Part shown: in pieces, positions 7,971-16,402 of the stretch
Layout: each line of letters begins with the position of its first letter
Numbering within the stretch: the stretch's first letter is position 1
Origin: Alphaproteobacteria bacterium
Lineage (GTDB): Bacteria; Pseudomonadota; Alphaproteobacteria; Rhizobiales; JAJFHR01
Assembly (NCBI GenBank): GCA_024278055.1
Contig: JAJRTY010000051.1
Span: forward strand, 1 to 57,634
DNA length: 57,634 nt
Direction: 5' to 3'
Made by a program: the position numbers and the translations under genes
Notes under the pieces: model-generated
The model's input: the letters and a program-made list of their open reading frames with translations, nothing else
Database searches by the model: none
What the model was told of the DNA's origin: nothing

Positions 7971-9263
7971 GTGAGCATACCGATTGGTGCAAATGGCGCT
8001 GGCAGCGTTGATAAAGCGGTGCCGGACAAGCCACCTCAGGGCGAGGGGCAGGGGGCATTTGCGAGTAATAACAGCATATCAGTCAATTCCGGTAACAGTC
8101 CTCTGGCTGGAAACTCTGGTAAATCTCAAGCTAAACCCGGAAAATCGCACCGCCGACGCGGGTCTTCGAATTCACCGCCACGCCCGCGGGTCTATGCCGC
8201 CCTTGATCTCGGCACCAACAATTGCCGTCTGCTGGTGGCCAATCCCAATCGCCACACCGGATTTCGGGTGATTGATGCCTTTTCGCGCATCGTGCGTCTG
8301 GGCGAGGGACTGATGCACTCCGGCAATTTAAGCGATGAAGCCGAAGTGCGTGCCATTGCAGCGCTAAAAATCTGCACCGATAAAATGATCAGGCGCGGCG
8401 TCGAGCGTTCACGCCTGATTGCCACCGAAGCCTGCCGCAGTGCCAAAAACGGCCAACGCTTTATTGCCCGGGTAAAAAGCGAAACCGGATTAAACCTCGA
8501 AATCATTGATCGAAAAACCGAAGCACAACTGGCCGTTGCCGGGTGTGCCGCACTGTTATGCCCGCAAAGTGAGCGCGCACTGGTGTTTGATATCGGCGGC
8601 GGATCCTCCGAAATCATGTGGCTGGCGCACAAGGGCTGCGATTATAAAATTCTAAGCTGGACCTCGATCCCTGTTGGCGTGGTCACGCTGGCGGAAAAAT
8701 TTGGCGGCATTGAGATAAATCAGCGCGAATTCACCGCCATGGTTGAATATGTGGCTCCTTTTTTGCAAAAATTTGAAGATGAGTTTCAGATTTCCTGTGA
8801 ACTCAAGCGTCACAATGCCCATATGCTTGGCACGTCCGGTACAGTGACAACCATCGCCGGTATTCACCTCGATTTACCGCGTTATGATCGCTCAAAGGTT
8901 GATGGCTGCTGGTTGTCCGGCGAGGAGGTGTCAGCAGTAAACAGGCGGCTTTTGGACATGCCTTTTGAAGCGCGCAGGGAATGTCCCTGCATCGGTGCTG
9001 ACCGCGCTGATCTGGTGTTGGCCGGATGTGCTATCCTTGAAGCAGTGCGCCTGCAATGGCCATGCGAACGCGTAAGGGTGGCCGATCGCGGGTTGCGTGA
9101 AGGTATCCTTACCAGCTTGATGTGTCAGGATGAAACTTTCGGGATGGATTGTTCGCATATCGGCAACAATCCCCGCCGCGGACCTTTTCGTCGCCGTCGC
9201 AAGCGTTCGAACAGGTCGCAAAAAACCAATTCTCAATCTGAAAATACTGAAAACAGGTCTTAA
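7971..9263 (+). CDS. ppx: Exopolyphosphatase / guanosine pentaphosphatase (Ppx/GppA family)
   Basis: The enzyme family removes terminal phosphate from polyphosphate or pppGpp. The 430-residue product has the ASKHA-fold phosphate loops: AALDLGTNNCRLLVA near 76-90 and FDIGGGSSEIMW near 205-216, with TEACRSAKNG between them. The first 70 or so residues are a Ser/Asn/Gly/Pro-rich, low-complexity stretch, and the C-terminus ends in a basic run rich in Arg, which is typical of alphaproteobacterial members. The start is GTG at 7971 with GGCAGG upstream; no later start keeps the first motif with a better site. rlmE begins 5 bases after this stop, so the two form an operon. Ppx and GppA cannot be told apart here. 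Confidence 0.88.
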   Translation: MSIPIGANGAGSVDKAVPDKPPQGEGQGAFASNNSISVNSGNSPLAGNSGKSQAKPGKSHRRRGSSNSPPRPRVYAALDLGTNNCRLLVANPNRHTGFRVIDAFSRIVRLGEGLMHSGNLSDEAEVRAIAALKICTDKMIRRGVERSRLIATEACRSAKNGQRFIARVKSETGLNLEIIDRKTEAQLAVAGCAALLCPQSERALVFDIGGGSSEIMWLAHKGCDYKILSWTSIPVGVVTLAEKFGGIEINQREFTAMVEYVAPFLQKFEDEFQISCELKRHNAHMLGTSGTVTTIAGIHLDLPRYDRSKVDGCWLSGEEVSAVNRRLLDMPFEARRECPCIGADRADLVLAGCAILEAVRLQWPCERVRVADRGLREGILTSLMCQDETFGMDCSHIGNNPRRGPFRRRRKRSNRSQKTNSQSENTENRS

Positions 9264-9268
9264 GTTTC

Positions 9269-9982
9269 GTGAACAAAAAAAGACAAAGCGGCGGTGAAGA
9301 CGGACCGGGACGCGGTGCCCGTGATCTCACCGTCCGGGTAAAAACTGCCAAATACCGCAAGATTTCCTCAACCAGGTGGCTACAGCGCCAGCTTAACGAT
9401 CCGTATGTGGCCGCGGCCAAAAGAGACGGGTTTCGCTCACGCGCAGCTTATAAACTGATTGAGATTGATGATGCGCACGAACTGTTGAAGCCGGGTGCGC
9501 GTGTGGTTGATCTGGGAGCAGCACCAGGTGGCTGGAGCCAGGTTGCAGCCCAACGCATTGGCGCACCTGCCAATGGCAAAATAGTCAGTATCGACATAAA
9601 TGAAATGGAATCGATTGCCGGGGTTGATTTCATCCAGCTCGATTTTCTCGACAACAATGCACCTGACATTATCAAGCAGGCCATTGGCGGCAGCGTTGAC
9701 GTGGTATTGTCTGATATGGCGGCACCGGCCACCGGCCACAAGCGGACCGACCACATCAAGATAATGGCCCTGTGCGAGATCGCGTTGGAACTCGCCTATG
9801 AAATGCTGACGCCGGGCGGGCATTTCTGCGCCAAGGTTTTGCAGGGCGGCACCGAAAGGCAGTTGCTGACTAAAATGAAGCAGCGCTTTGAAGTGGTCAA
9901 ACACGTAAAACCCAAAGCCAGCCGGTCGGATTCAGCCGAAACCTATGTGCTCGCCAGAGGGTTTCGCGGCAATGAGTATTAA
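9269..9982 (+). CDS. rlmE: 23S rRNA (uridine-2552 2'-O) methyltransferase RlmE (FtsJ)
   Basis: RlmE methylates the 2'-hydroxyl of U2552 in the A loop of 23S rRNA late in large-subunit assembly. The 237-residue product has the FtsJ signature: RSRAAYKL with the first catalytic Lys near residue 60, the SAM loop VDLGAAPGGWSQVA, the catalytic Asp in VLSDMAAP, the Lys of CAKVLQGG, and the Glu of SAETYVLARGF, giving the K-D-K-E tetrad. A basic, disordered N-terminus of about 35 residues precedes the domain. The start is GTG 9269. It directly follows the Ppx/GppA gene. Confidence 0.95.
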   Translation: MNKKRQSGGEDGPGRGARDLTVRVKTAKYRKISSTRWLQRQLNDPYVAAAKRDGFRSRAAYKLIEIDDAHELLKPGARVVDLGAAPGGWSQVAAQRIGAPANGKIVSIDINEMESIAGVDFIQLDFLDNNAPDIIKQAIGGSVDVVLSDMAAPATGHKRTDHIKIMALCEIALELAYEMLTPGGHFCAKVLQGGTERQLLTKMKQRFEVVKHVKPKASRSDSAETYVLARGFRGNEY

Positions 9983-10008
9983 GCTCGAACCAGTGAGAGT
10001 TTCTAAAC

Positions 10009-10758
10009 ATGCATGAATTTGAAACTGAGATCGCCACAGATGACGGCATCATGGATGCCTTTGTCTGCCATCCTGAAGAAGGCGGACCGTTCCCGGCAAT
10101 TATCCTCTATATGGATGCACCGGGTATTCGCGAGGAATTGCGCGATATGGCGCGGCGCATCGGCACCGTGGGCTATTTTGTTATTCTGCCGAACCTGTAT
10201 TACCGCACCGGACGTGAGGGCCACTACGGCTTTGACCTTGAGCGCATTCGCTCCGATCCTGAACAACTTGAAAACATGTTCAAAATTATGAACGAAACCA
10301 CCAACGAGCGCGTAGTTGCCGATACCGCGCCCCTGTTGAAATTCATCGAAAGCGAACCGGAGGCAGCGCCGGGGCAGGTGGGCTGTGTCGGCTATTGCAT
10401 GAGCGGCAGAATTGTCGTGTCGGTGGCTGCAAGCTACCCGCAAAACTTCGCCGCCATAGCCTCATATTATGGCGTTGGCATTATGACCGATGAGGATAAC
10501 TCCCCCCATCTCGCCGCAAAGAACATCACCGGCGAGGTCTATCTCGCCTTCGCCCAAACCGATGTCTATGTGCCCGAACCATTGTTAGAGGCAATTCCCG
10601 CAGCGTTCGATCAGGCAGGCGTAAATTACCGCATGGAAATCTACCCCGGCACCGACCACGGCTTTGCCTTCCCCCAGCGCCCGGCCTACAACAAGGCCGC
10701 CGGTGAACGTCACTGGGAGCGTATGTTTGCACTGTTTGCAAGAAACCTGAAAGGGTGA
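10009..10758 (+). CDS. Dienelactone hydrolase family protein
   Basis: The 249-residue product is a single alpha/beta-hydrolase domain of the dienelactone hydrolase type. The nucleophile is cysteine in VGYCMSGRI near residue 126, with the acid in AQTDVYVP near 184-190 and the histidine in YPGTDHGFAFP near 213-223. The family hydrolyses lactones or small esters; no aromatic-degradation genes are nearby, so the substrate is open. The gene starts 26 bases after rlmE and ends one base before the stop of the convergent sulfatase, with no terminator between them. Confidence 0.85.
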   Translation: MHEFETEIATDDGIMDAFVCHPEEGGPFPAIILYMDAPGIREELRDMARRIGTVGYFVILPNLYYRTGREGHYGFDLERIRSDPEQLENMFKIMNETTNERVVADTAPLLKFIESEPEAAPGQVGCVGYCMSGRIVVSVAASYPQNFAAIASYYGVGIMTDEDNSPHLAAKNITGEVYLAFAQTDVYVPEPLLEAIPAAFDQAGVNYRMEIYPGTDHGFAFPQRPAYNKAAGERHWERMFALFARNLKG

Positions 10759-10759
10759 G

Positions 10760-12247
10760 TTAAAACTGACGCCCGAAATCAGGTTCCCAGTCCGGCCCCC
10801 AGGCTTCTTTCCAGAACCATGGTTTGTCTGAGTTTGATTTGGTGGTGCCGCCGCGCCACAGGTCATGGCGTTGATCGCTGTGACGGCTGAAAAAATCTTC
10901 AATACGCTCAGACAACTCCTTTGCGACTTCTGAAAAAGCGGCATCATCAATCAGGTTTTTCTTCTCCATCGGATCATTTTCGAGATCATAAAGCTCGTCT
11001 TCCAGCGGATGAGTTATATTGGTGCTGAAGCGCTTCATATAAAGCCATTTGGCGGTGCGGATGGCCCGGGTTTCTTCCTGCTCCATGAAAACGGCATCGC
11101 GCCATTGGTTGGACTGGCCCTTGAGATAAGGTGAAAAATTCTGTGAATCTGAATTGCCGTTGAGATTGTCGGAATCAATGCCGATATAATCCAGCAGCGT
11201 GGCAAACAGGTCCAGCTGGCTGATCAGTTCGTGGCATTCCTGCGCCGGTTCAATATGGCCGGGCCGCGAAGCAATCAGCGGTACGTTGAAGGCTGCGCGA
11301 TGCATATTGGCGGGCCAGGTCGCCTGACCATGACCCCAAAACCCATTGTGGCCAAGCGAATAGCCATGATCAGCGGTGTAGATTACCAGGGTTTCCTGAT
11401 CGAGATCATTTCCTTCCAGAGCCTGCATGATGCGACCGACACCATCATCCACCATCGACATCTGTGAATAGTAATTACGCATGGTTTCGAGATCATTGGG
11501 CATACGCAAATGTGCGGTATAATCAATGCCGCCGCCGCTTTCACCCATGCGCTGCAAAAACCGGTCGATGACTTTTTTGTTCAGCCCCTCACGTGGCACA
11601 TTGAGCATCATGGTTTCTTCATAAAGATCGGCAAAACGGTTGTTTGACGGACCTTTGATCGCCGGCCAATGGCCATAAGGCGCGTTATAAGGGACGAACA
11701 GGAAGAATGGCTCATCGCCATTGCGGTCATAGCTTTGCAGAAACTCGACGGATTTGTCGGTGAAATAATCGACACTGTGGCCCTCAAACACATAGCGCGC
11801 GTCATTATCAATAAAAGTATTGTTGTTGAAATCAATGGTGTGGCCATGGGGGAACGTTACCCAGTGATCAAACCCGTTTTGTGGTTCAAACGGCACGCCG
11901 AGATGATATTTCCCAATTAATGCAGTAAGATAACCATGTTGCTTGAGAATGGTCGGGAAGCTTTTGTACTCACCGATTGCATTCCACTTGTCAGGCCAGT
12001 TCTCCATTATGCGATCATCAAGCCAGGTGTGAATACCATGCTGGCTCGGCATCAACCCGGTCAGCACCGATGCCCGGCACGGCGAACACATGGCATTGAC
12101 GCAAAAGGCATTGTCAAAGCGCACGCCTGCCGCTGCCATCCGGTCAATATGCGGAGTGTGAATTTCATCATTACCATAACACCCCAGCAGCTCAGCCGGT
12201 TGGTTGTCGCTCATGAACATGAGAATATTGGGGAGTTTTGCGGGCAT
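10760..12247 (-). CDS. Sulfatase of the formylglycine (Cys-type) class
   Basis: The 495-residue protein belongs to the alkaline-phosphatase superfamily sulfatases. It has the metal-binding FMSDNQ near residues 11-16 and the maturation motif CSPCRAS at 54-60, where Cys54 would be oxidised to formylglycine by an FGE-type enzyme that is not in this window. YTADHGYSLGHNGFWGHG carries the second metal cluster. There is no signal peptide, so it would act in the cytoplasm, as in bacterial choline-sulfatase-like or related enzymes. The substrate cannot be read from the sequence. The isochorismatase-like gene is divergent, 102 bases from its ATG. Confidence 0.88.
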   Translation of the reverse strand: MPAKLPNILMFMSDNQPAELLGCYGNDEIHTPHIDRMAAAGVRFDNAFCVNAMCSPCRASVLTGLMPSQHGIHTWLDDRIMENWPDKWNAIGEYKSFPTILKQHGYLTALIGKYHLGVPFEPQNGFDHWVTFPHGHTIDFNNNTFIDNDARYVFEGHSVDYFTDKSVEFLQSYDRNGDEPFFLFVPYNAPYGHWPAIKGPSNNRFADLYEETMMLNVPREGLNKKVIDRFLQRMGESGGGIDYTAHLRMPNDLETMRNYYSQMSMVDDGVGRIMQALEGNDLDQETLVIYTADHGYSLGHNGFWGHGQATWPANMHRAAFNVPLIASRPGHIEPAQECHELISQLDLFATLLDYIGIDSDNLNGNSDSQNFSPYLKGQSNQWRDAVFMEQEETRAIRTAKWLYMKRFSTNITHPLEDELYDLENDPMEKKNLIDDAAFSEVAKELSERIEDFFSRHSDQRHDLWRGGTTKSNSDKPWFWKEAWGPDWEPDFGRQF

Positions 12248-12349
12248 CGTTTGGGTAAGGCGTGATTAAAAATTGACTGGCATTGATGTTCATTCTATCA
12301 CCAATCACAGAATTTGGCGCGGGCAATTTTGATAAAAAGAGGGGCTGCA

Positions 12350-12913
12350 TTGGACCTGTCAAAAACAGCTTTGTTAATCATTGATGTGCAGATGGCTTTT
12401 GTCCACCGCGATGACAAAAACGAACCGCGCAGCGCACCCGAAGCAGAGGAAAACATCGCTCGGCTGCTAGGCATTTTTCGTCAGGGCAACCTGAAAATCA
12501 TCCATATACATCATCACTCAAGGGTGGCGGGTTCACCCTTTAAAGCCGGGCTTGCCGGAGCAGCGGTTCAGGAGTTTGTCACCCCAGCGCAAGGTGAGAC
12601 GGTTTATATCAAACACGTCAACAGCGGCTTTATTGGAACCACGCTGGAGGCGGATTTGCGTGAACACGAGATTGAGCACCTGATTATGTGCGGTGCCACC
12701 GCCAATCATTGCGTTGAAACCACAACGCGCATGGCCGGTAATCTGGGTTTTGATACCTATTTTGTCAGTGACGGTGTCTGGGCCTATGGCGCGGTGGGTC
12801 CTGATGGCAAATCACACACAGCCGACGAAGTGCATTCGATGACGTTGAGCAATATGCACGCAGAGTTTGCGACGGTGGTTACAACGCAGCAAATTCTTGC
12901 CCGGATGGGCTGA
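12350..12913 (+). CDS. Cysteine hydrolase of the isochorismatase family
   Basis: The product is an isochorismatase-fold amidohydrolase with the Asp-Lys-Cys triad: Asp in LLIIDVQMAF near residue 11, Lys in YIKHVNSGF near 83, and the nucleophile Cys in GATANHCVETTTRMAG near 117. I prefer the TTG at 12350, giving 187 residues, because AAGAGGGG sits five bases before it and the family domain starts there; an upstream TTG at 12314 would add 12 residues. Members hydrolyse nicotinamide, N-carbamoyl compounds, ureido compounds and others; nothing here picks one. The following alpha/beta hydrolase is convergent and ends 3 bases away. Confidence 0.85.
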   Translation: MDLSKTALLIIDVQMAFVHRDDKNEPRSAPEAEENIARLLGIFRQGNLKIIHIHHHSRVAGSPFKAGLAGAAVQEFVTPAQGETVYIKHVNSGFIGTTLEADLREHEIEHLIMCGATANHCVETTTRMAGNLGFDTYFVSDGVWAYGAVGPDGKSHTADEVHSMTLSNMHAEFATVVTTQQILARMG

Positions 12914-12915
12914 GT

Positions 12916-13737
12916 TTAGCGTTCCACCATCTTCTGAAGCAGAAGGCTGTCCGGATTTTGCATTTCATTGAGAATGGTAAAGTGGTTGGCACCGGCAATT
13001 GTCAATGTTTCGGTTTCAACTCCCTGGGCATTCCAGAACCGGGCCAGGGCAGTGGCCTGGCGATGAAATTCGTGACTCTCAGATTCCCCCACAGCAGCAA
13101 TAAACCTGACAGCGGATTTGGCCACCGGGCGAAACAGCGGGCTGGCGAGGCGGGCTTCTTCCTTAGACAGCTTGAGCGCATCATTCTTGGTGGTGCCGCG
13201 CAAGGGGGCAAGATCATAAATACCGCCCAGAGCACACCCTCGGGTAATCAGATCTTCAGGCAAACCGGGATGACAGGTCCAGTCGGTGGAAACCAGACAC
13301 GCGGCCAGATGCCCCCCGGCAGAATGACCGTAAACCACAGGTTTTTTTTCGTATTGCTGCCAGATTTTCCCGGCGCACTTTCGCATTTGCGAAATGATTT
13401 TTGGAATAGAAGTATCCGGGCACAGATCGTAAGACGGGATGATAACCGAATATCCCAGCTCATTCAGCCCCTTGGCCACATGGGAAAACATTTTGCGATC
13501 ACGCGATTGCCAGTATCCACCGTGGATAAACAGAGCTATCGGTGTGTCGTCATTGACATTGTCGGGGTGGAAAAGATCGTATTTGTTACGTTCTGACGGT
13601 CCGTAGGAAATATCGAGTTCTACATTGTCGCCATTGCGATATTCTTCAGCCTGCTGTACCCAGGATGCTTGGATTTTTGCGTGCTCAGGCACCCGCAGCC
13701 GATCATTATATTGTTTCTCATAGGCAGCTAGCGCCAT
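12916..13737 (-). CDS. Alpha/beta hydrolase, kynurenine-formamidase-like
   Basis: The 273-residue protein has the HGGYW oxyanion motif near residues 72-76, the nucleophile elbow GHSAGGHLAA near 138-147, and a C-terminal histidine in AGANHFTILNEM. HGGYW with GHSAGG is typical of the arylformamidase/carboxylesterase group, which includes the alpha/beta type of kynurenine formamidase. No other tryptophan-catabolic genes are nearby, so the assignment stays at family level. AAGGGG lies nine bases before the ATG. Confidence 0.8.
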   Translation of the reverse strand: MALAAYEKQYNDRLRVPEHAKIQASWVQQAEEYRNGDNVELDISYGPSERNKYDLFHPDNVNDDTPIALFIHGGYWQSRDRKMFSHVAKGLNELGYSVIIPSYDLCPDTSIPKIISQMRKCAGKIWQQYEKKPVVYGHSAGGHLAACLVSTDWTCHPGLPEDLITRGCALGGIYDLAPLRGTTKNDALKLSKEEARLASPLFRPVAKSAVRFIAAVGESESHEFHRQATALARFWNAQGVETETLTIAGANHFTILNEMQNPDSLLLQKMVER

Positions 13738-13903
13738 GACACTGTTTCCCCTTGATCATGGGTGGCGATACTATCATGGCAATTGTACTGAAAAACCATA
13801 ACAAAAATATCAACAAAACCAGATGTTTGAACCGTTTATCAAATTCAGGGTTTATCATTACAGGAAAATTCAAAACAGTCACGGGAAAATGGCATAAAAT
13901 CCA

Positions 13904-14956
13904 CTATCCACCGGTAACACTCATATGACGGGAAACTGCCGGAGCTTTGCGGTCACGATCAATAATAAAGTCATGGCCTTTGGGCTTGCGTAAAATCGCT
14001 TCATCGATTGCCGCATAAAGCGGGCCATTGCTTGGCGAGGATCGCAAAGGAGCGCGCAAATCAGCGGCATCTTCCTGACCCAGACACATATACAGCGTTC
14101 CTGTACACGTCACGCGCACCCGGTTGCAGCTTTCGCAGAAATTATGCGACATTGGAGTAATAAAGCCGATACGCCCGCCGGTTTCCTTGACTTCCATGTA
14201 TCGCGCCGGACCACCGGTTTTGTAAGGGATGTCTTCAAGCGTCCATTTTTCGCTTAATTGCGCGCGCACCTGGGACAACGGCAGGTATTGATCGGTTCTG
14301 TCTTCTTCAATCTCGCCCAGCGGCATGGTTTCAATCAGAGTCAGATCCATGCCGCGACCGTGGGTCCAGCGGATCATTTCGTCAAACTCATCATCATTGA
14401 CGCCTTTCAGCGCTACCGCATTGATTTTGACTTTGAGACCGGCAGCCACAGCGGCGTCAATGCCGGCATTGACTTTGTCCAGCGACCCCCAGCGGGTGAT
14501 GGCCTTGAATTTGTCGGCATTGATTGTATCGACGGAGACGTTGATGCGGCGCATGCCAAGATCATACAGCTGATCGGCAAAGCGGGTCAGCTGGCTGCCG
14601 TTGGTGGTCATGGTCAACTCTTCAAGCGCACCGGTTTCCAGGTGGCGCGACAGTGACTTGATCATTGACATAAGGTTCTTGCGCACCAGCGGTTCACCGC
14701 CGGTAAGCCTGAGTCTTTTAACGCCTTTATCAATAAAAGCCGAACACAGGCGATCCAGTTCCTCAAGCGTGAGCAACTCGCGCTTGGGCAGAAATGTCAT
14801 GTTTTCCGACATGCAGTAAACACATCTGAAATCACACCTGTCAGTGACCGAAACCCGCAGATAGCTGACCGCCCGGCCAAACGGGTCAATCATTTCAGAT
14901 CCGGTGTTGACGCTTTTGGAAGCAGCGGCATCTTCCGGTGGTAAAAAACTATTCAA
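13904..14956 (-). CDS. moaA: GTP 3',8-cyclase MoaA
   Basis: MoaA is the radical-SAM enzyme that starts molybdopterin synthesis by converting GTP to 3',8-cyclo-7,8-dihydro-GTP. The N-terminal cluster motif CDFRCVYC is near residues 38-45, RLTGGEPL follows near 82-89, the second [4Fe-4S] cluster ligands are in [18 protein letters not shown], and the protein ends in the functional Gly-Gly tail (SVTGG). The start chosen is TTG 14956 with GGGGAT upstream; an internal ATG at 14893 would give a product beginning MIDPFGR, as in many relatives. It is divergent from the formate dehydrogenase operon, which needs the cofactor. Confidence 0.95.
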   Translation of the reverse strand: MNSFLPPEDAAASKSVNTGSEMIDPFGRAVSYLRVSVTDRCDFRCVYCMSENMTFLPKRELLTLEELDRLCSAFIDKGVKRLRLTGGEPLVRKNLMSMIKSLSRHLETGALEELTMTTNGSQLTRFADQLYDLGMRRINVSVDTINADKFKAITRWGSLDKVNAGIDAAVAAGLKVKINAVALKGVNDDEFDEMIRWTHGRGMDLTLIETMPLGEIEEDRTDQYLPLSQVRAQLSEKWTLEDIPYKTGGPARYMEVKETGGRIGFITPMSHNFCESCNRVRVTCTGTLYMCLGQEDAADLRAPLRSSPSNGPLYAAIDEAILRKPKGHDFIIDRDRKAPAVSRHMSVTGG

Positions 14957-15358
14957 TTTTGCATCCCCGTCTTCGCGCTGTGATGGATTTTACGCGGTTT
15001 ACGTACCGTTTATACCGGCCCTTGTCTGGACATTGAATATAGCTTGCCATAGAAGCCGGAGAATATCAAAGCAGACAATGCCGCATAAAGTACCATAAGA
15101 TACAACGTGTCATCACAGCCGGAAAAAATCGCAGTTTTGAGCCAGAAAACTTCTTCGGCCCTTTTGTTTTAGCGGGAAGGAATTTCACCTAGTGGAAACG
15201 TGACTGGAGAAGTAGGGTTTTGAGTTGCGGTTCAGTGTTGGCTGGACTAGGCTGACCCCTGAATCAATGTTGTAGTCGGGCATGCAAAGAACATCGACCA
15301 CACGGAATTGATTGCAGGCAAGCCCACCTTTGGTAGGATGCAGGTGGCAGGGAAAAAA
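14957..15358. other. 402-base divergent intergenic region between moaA and the formate dehydrogenase locus
   Basis: Promoters for both directions must lie here, but I find no clear box pair. TTGAT with a poor partner half at 15307-15320 resembles half an FNR/FixK site and is not convincing. A run of alternative in-frame starts (15308, 15338, 15359) for the downstream chaperone lies at its right end. I see no conserved molybdenum-cofactor riboswitch. Confidence 0.3.
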
Positions 15359-15967
15359 ATGAACACAATGACGAAGTCATCGATTTCCAGTGTGGCAGAG
15401 GAGGATATGCTGCGGGCTCAGTTATATCAGATGCTCTCGCATTTCCTTGGCAACCCGCCCTCACAAAAAGACCTCGATAACCTCGCCGCCATGAGTGGCG
15501 ATTCCTCCCCTCTGGGCGAAGCTATTGCCAGCCTGTCAACAATTGCCGGAAAGACCGACGTGGTTCTGGTTGCCCAGGAATATCAGGATTTGTTTATTGG
15601 GGTCGGGCGTGGCGCATTGTTACCGTTTGCGTCATATTATCTCACCGGATTTTTACATGAAAAGCCGCTGGCGGTATTGCGTCAGGATATGGAGCGTTTA
15701 GGCATCGCGCGTCGGGCTGATGTGAAGATACCAGAGGACCATATCGCGACAATTTTCGAAATGATGGCCGGGATGATCGAGGGGAAATACGGCACGGTCT
15801 ATGACCTCGACGAACAACGTGAGTTTTTTAATAAGCACATTGGCTCCTGGGCCAAACATTTTATGACCGATCTCGAGGGCGCGAAAGCTTCCATACTCTA
15901 CGCCGCCCTGGGAACGATAGGGCGCATCTTTCTCGATATTGAGGAAGTTGCGTTCACGATGGATTAG
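15359..15967 (+). CDS. TorD/DmsD-family molecular chaperone for formate dehydrogenase
   Basis: The 202-residue, largely helical protein matches the TorD-like chaperones that bind the Tat signal and help insert the molybdenum cofactor into the catalytic subunit. Typical features are the YQMLSHFLGNPP start of the first helix pair, the EYQDLFIGVGRGALLPFASYYLTG stretch in the middle (near residues 74-97), and the EDHIATIFEMMAGMIEG helix. The ATG at 15359 is preferred because AGGTGGCAGGGA precedes it. It is the first gene of the long formate dehydrogenase operon. Confidence 0.82.
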   Translation: MNTMTKSSISSVAEEDMLRAQLYQMLSHFLGNPPSQKDLDNLAAMSGDSSPLGEAIASLSTIAGKTDVVLVAQEYQDLFIGVGRGALLPFASYYLTGFLHEKPLAVLRQDMERLGIARRADVKIPEDHIATIFEMMAGMIEGKYGTVYDLDEQREFFNKHIGSWAKHFMTDLEGAKASILYAALGTIGRIFLDIEEVAFTMD

Positions 15968-16025
15968 GTCACGTCGCACGGGCTTTGGCAGGCTGTGTTG
16001 TGATTTTTGGGAATTCAGGCTCATT

Positions 16026-16031
16026 TATAAT
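16026..16031 (+). promoter_or_regulatory. TATAAT -10 box ahead of the Tat peptide gene
   Basis: A perfect TATAAT lies 59 bases before the small Tat-peptide gene. At 17 bases upstream there is only an AT-rich hexamer with no good -35 match. It may be an internal promoter for the structural genes, separate from that of the chaperone. Confidence 0.25.
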
Positions 16032-16089
16032 GAGACTGGGTAATGTTCCGCCAGCATTTGTGCGGGGCCAAACAAAGGAGGAGTGCTAA

Positions 16090-16287
16090 ATGTCTGAAGA
16101 CAGGCAAACAGCCAAAGCAGACCGCCGCAGCTTTCTAAAGCTTGCAGGGTGGGGTGCCTTATCCGGCGGAGCCGTGCTTGCGCTGGATAAATCACAAGCC
16201 GAGGCCAGCGATACATCTGTTGAATCGACAGGTTCGTATCGCGAAACTGAACACATACAGACCTATTACGAAAGTGCCAAATTCTAA
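16090..16287 (+). CDS. Formate dehydrogenase region Tat-signal peptide (TIGR02811-like)
   Basis: This 65-residue protein has a twin-arginine motif RRSFLKLAGWG near residues 16-26, a hydrophobic stretch and a short polar tail that includes HIQTYYESAKF. Small proteins of this kind are found just before formate dehydrogenase alpha subunits; their role is unknown but may be in assembly or export. An excellent ribosome site, AAAGGAGGA, precedes the ATG. It is too small to carry a cofactor and has no cysteine. Confidence 0.85.
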   Translation: MSEDRQTAKADRRSFLKLAGWGALSGGAVLALDKSQAEASDTSVESTGSYRETEHIQTYYESAKF

Positions 16288-16402
16288 CCCGCGATGTTTT
16301 TCGGGGTGTCCCCCGTGCGTGGTGTTTTAGGATTTAAAACAAGAAAACAGTCTTCGTAATTCGGATTGTTGAAGATTTTGGGAAAAATTTAGGAGAATAG
16401 AT

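Noticed and set aside
15307-15320. FNR/FixK box before the formate dehydrogenase operon
   Set aside because: Only the TTGAT half is good; the other half GGCAA does not match ATCAA.
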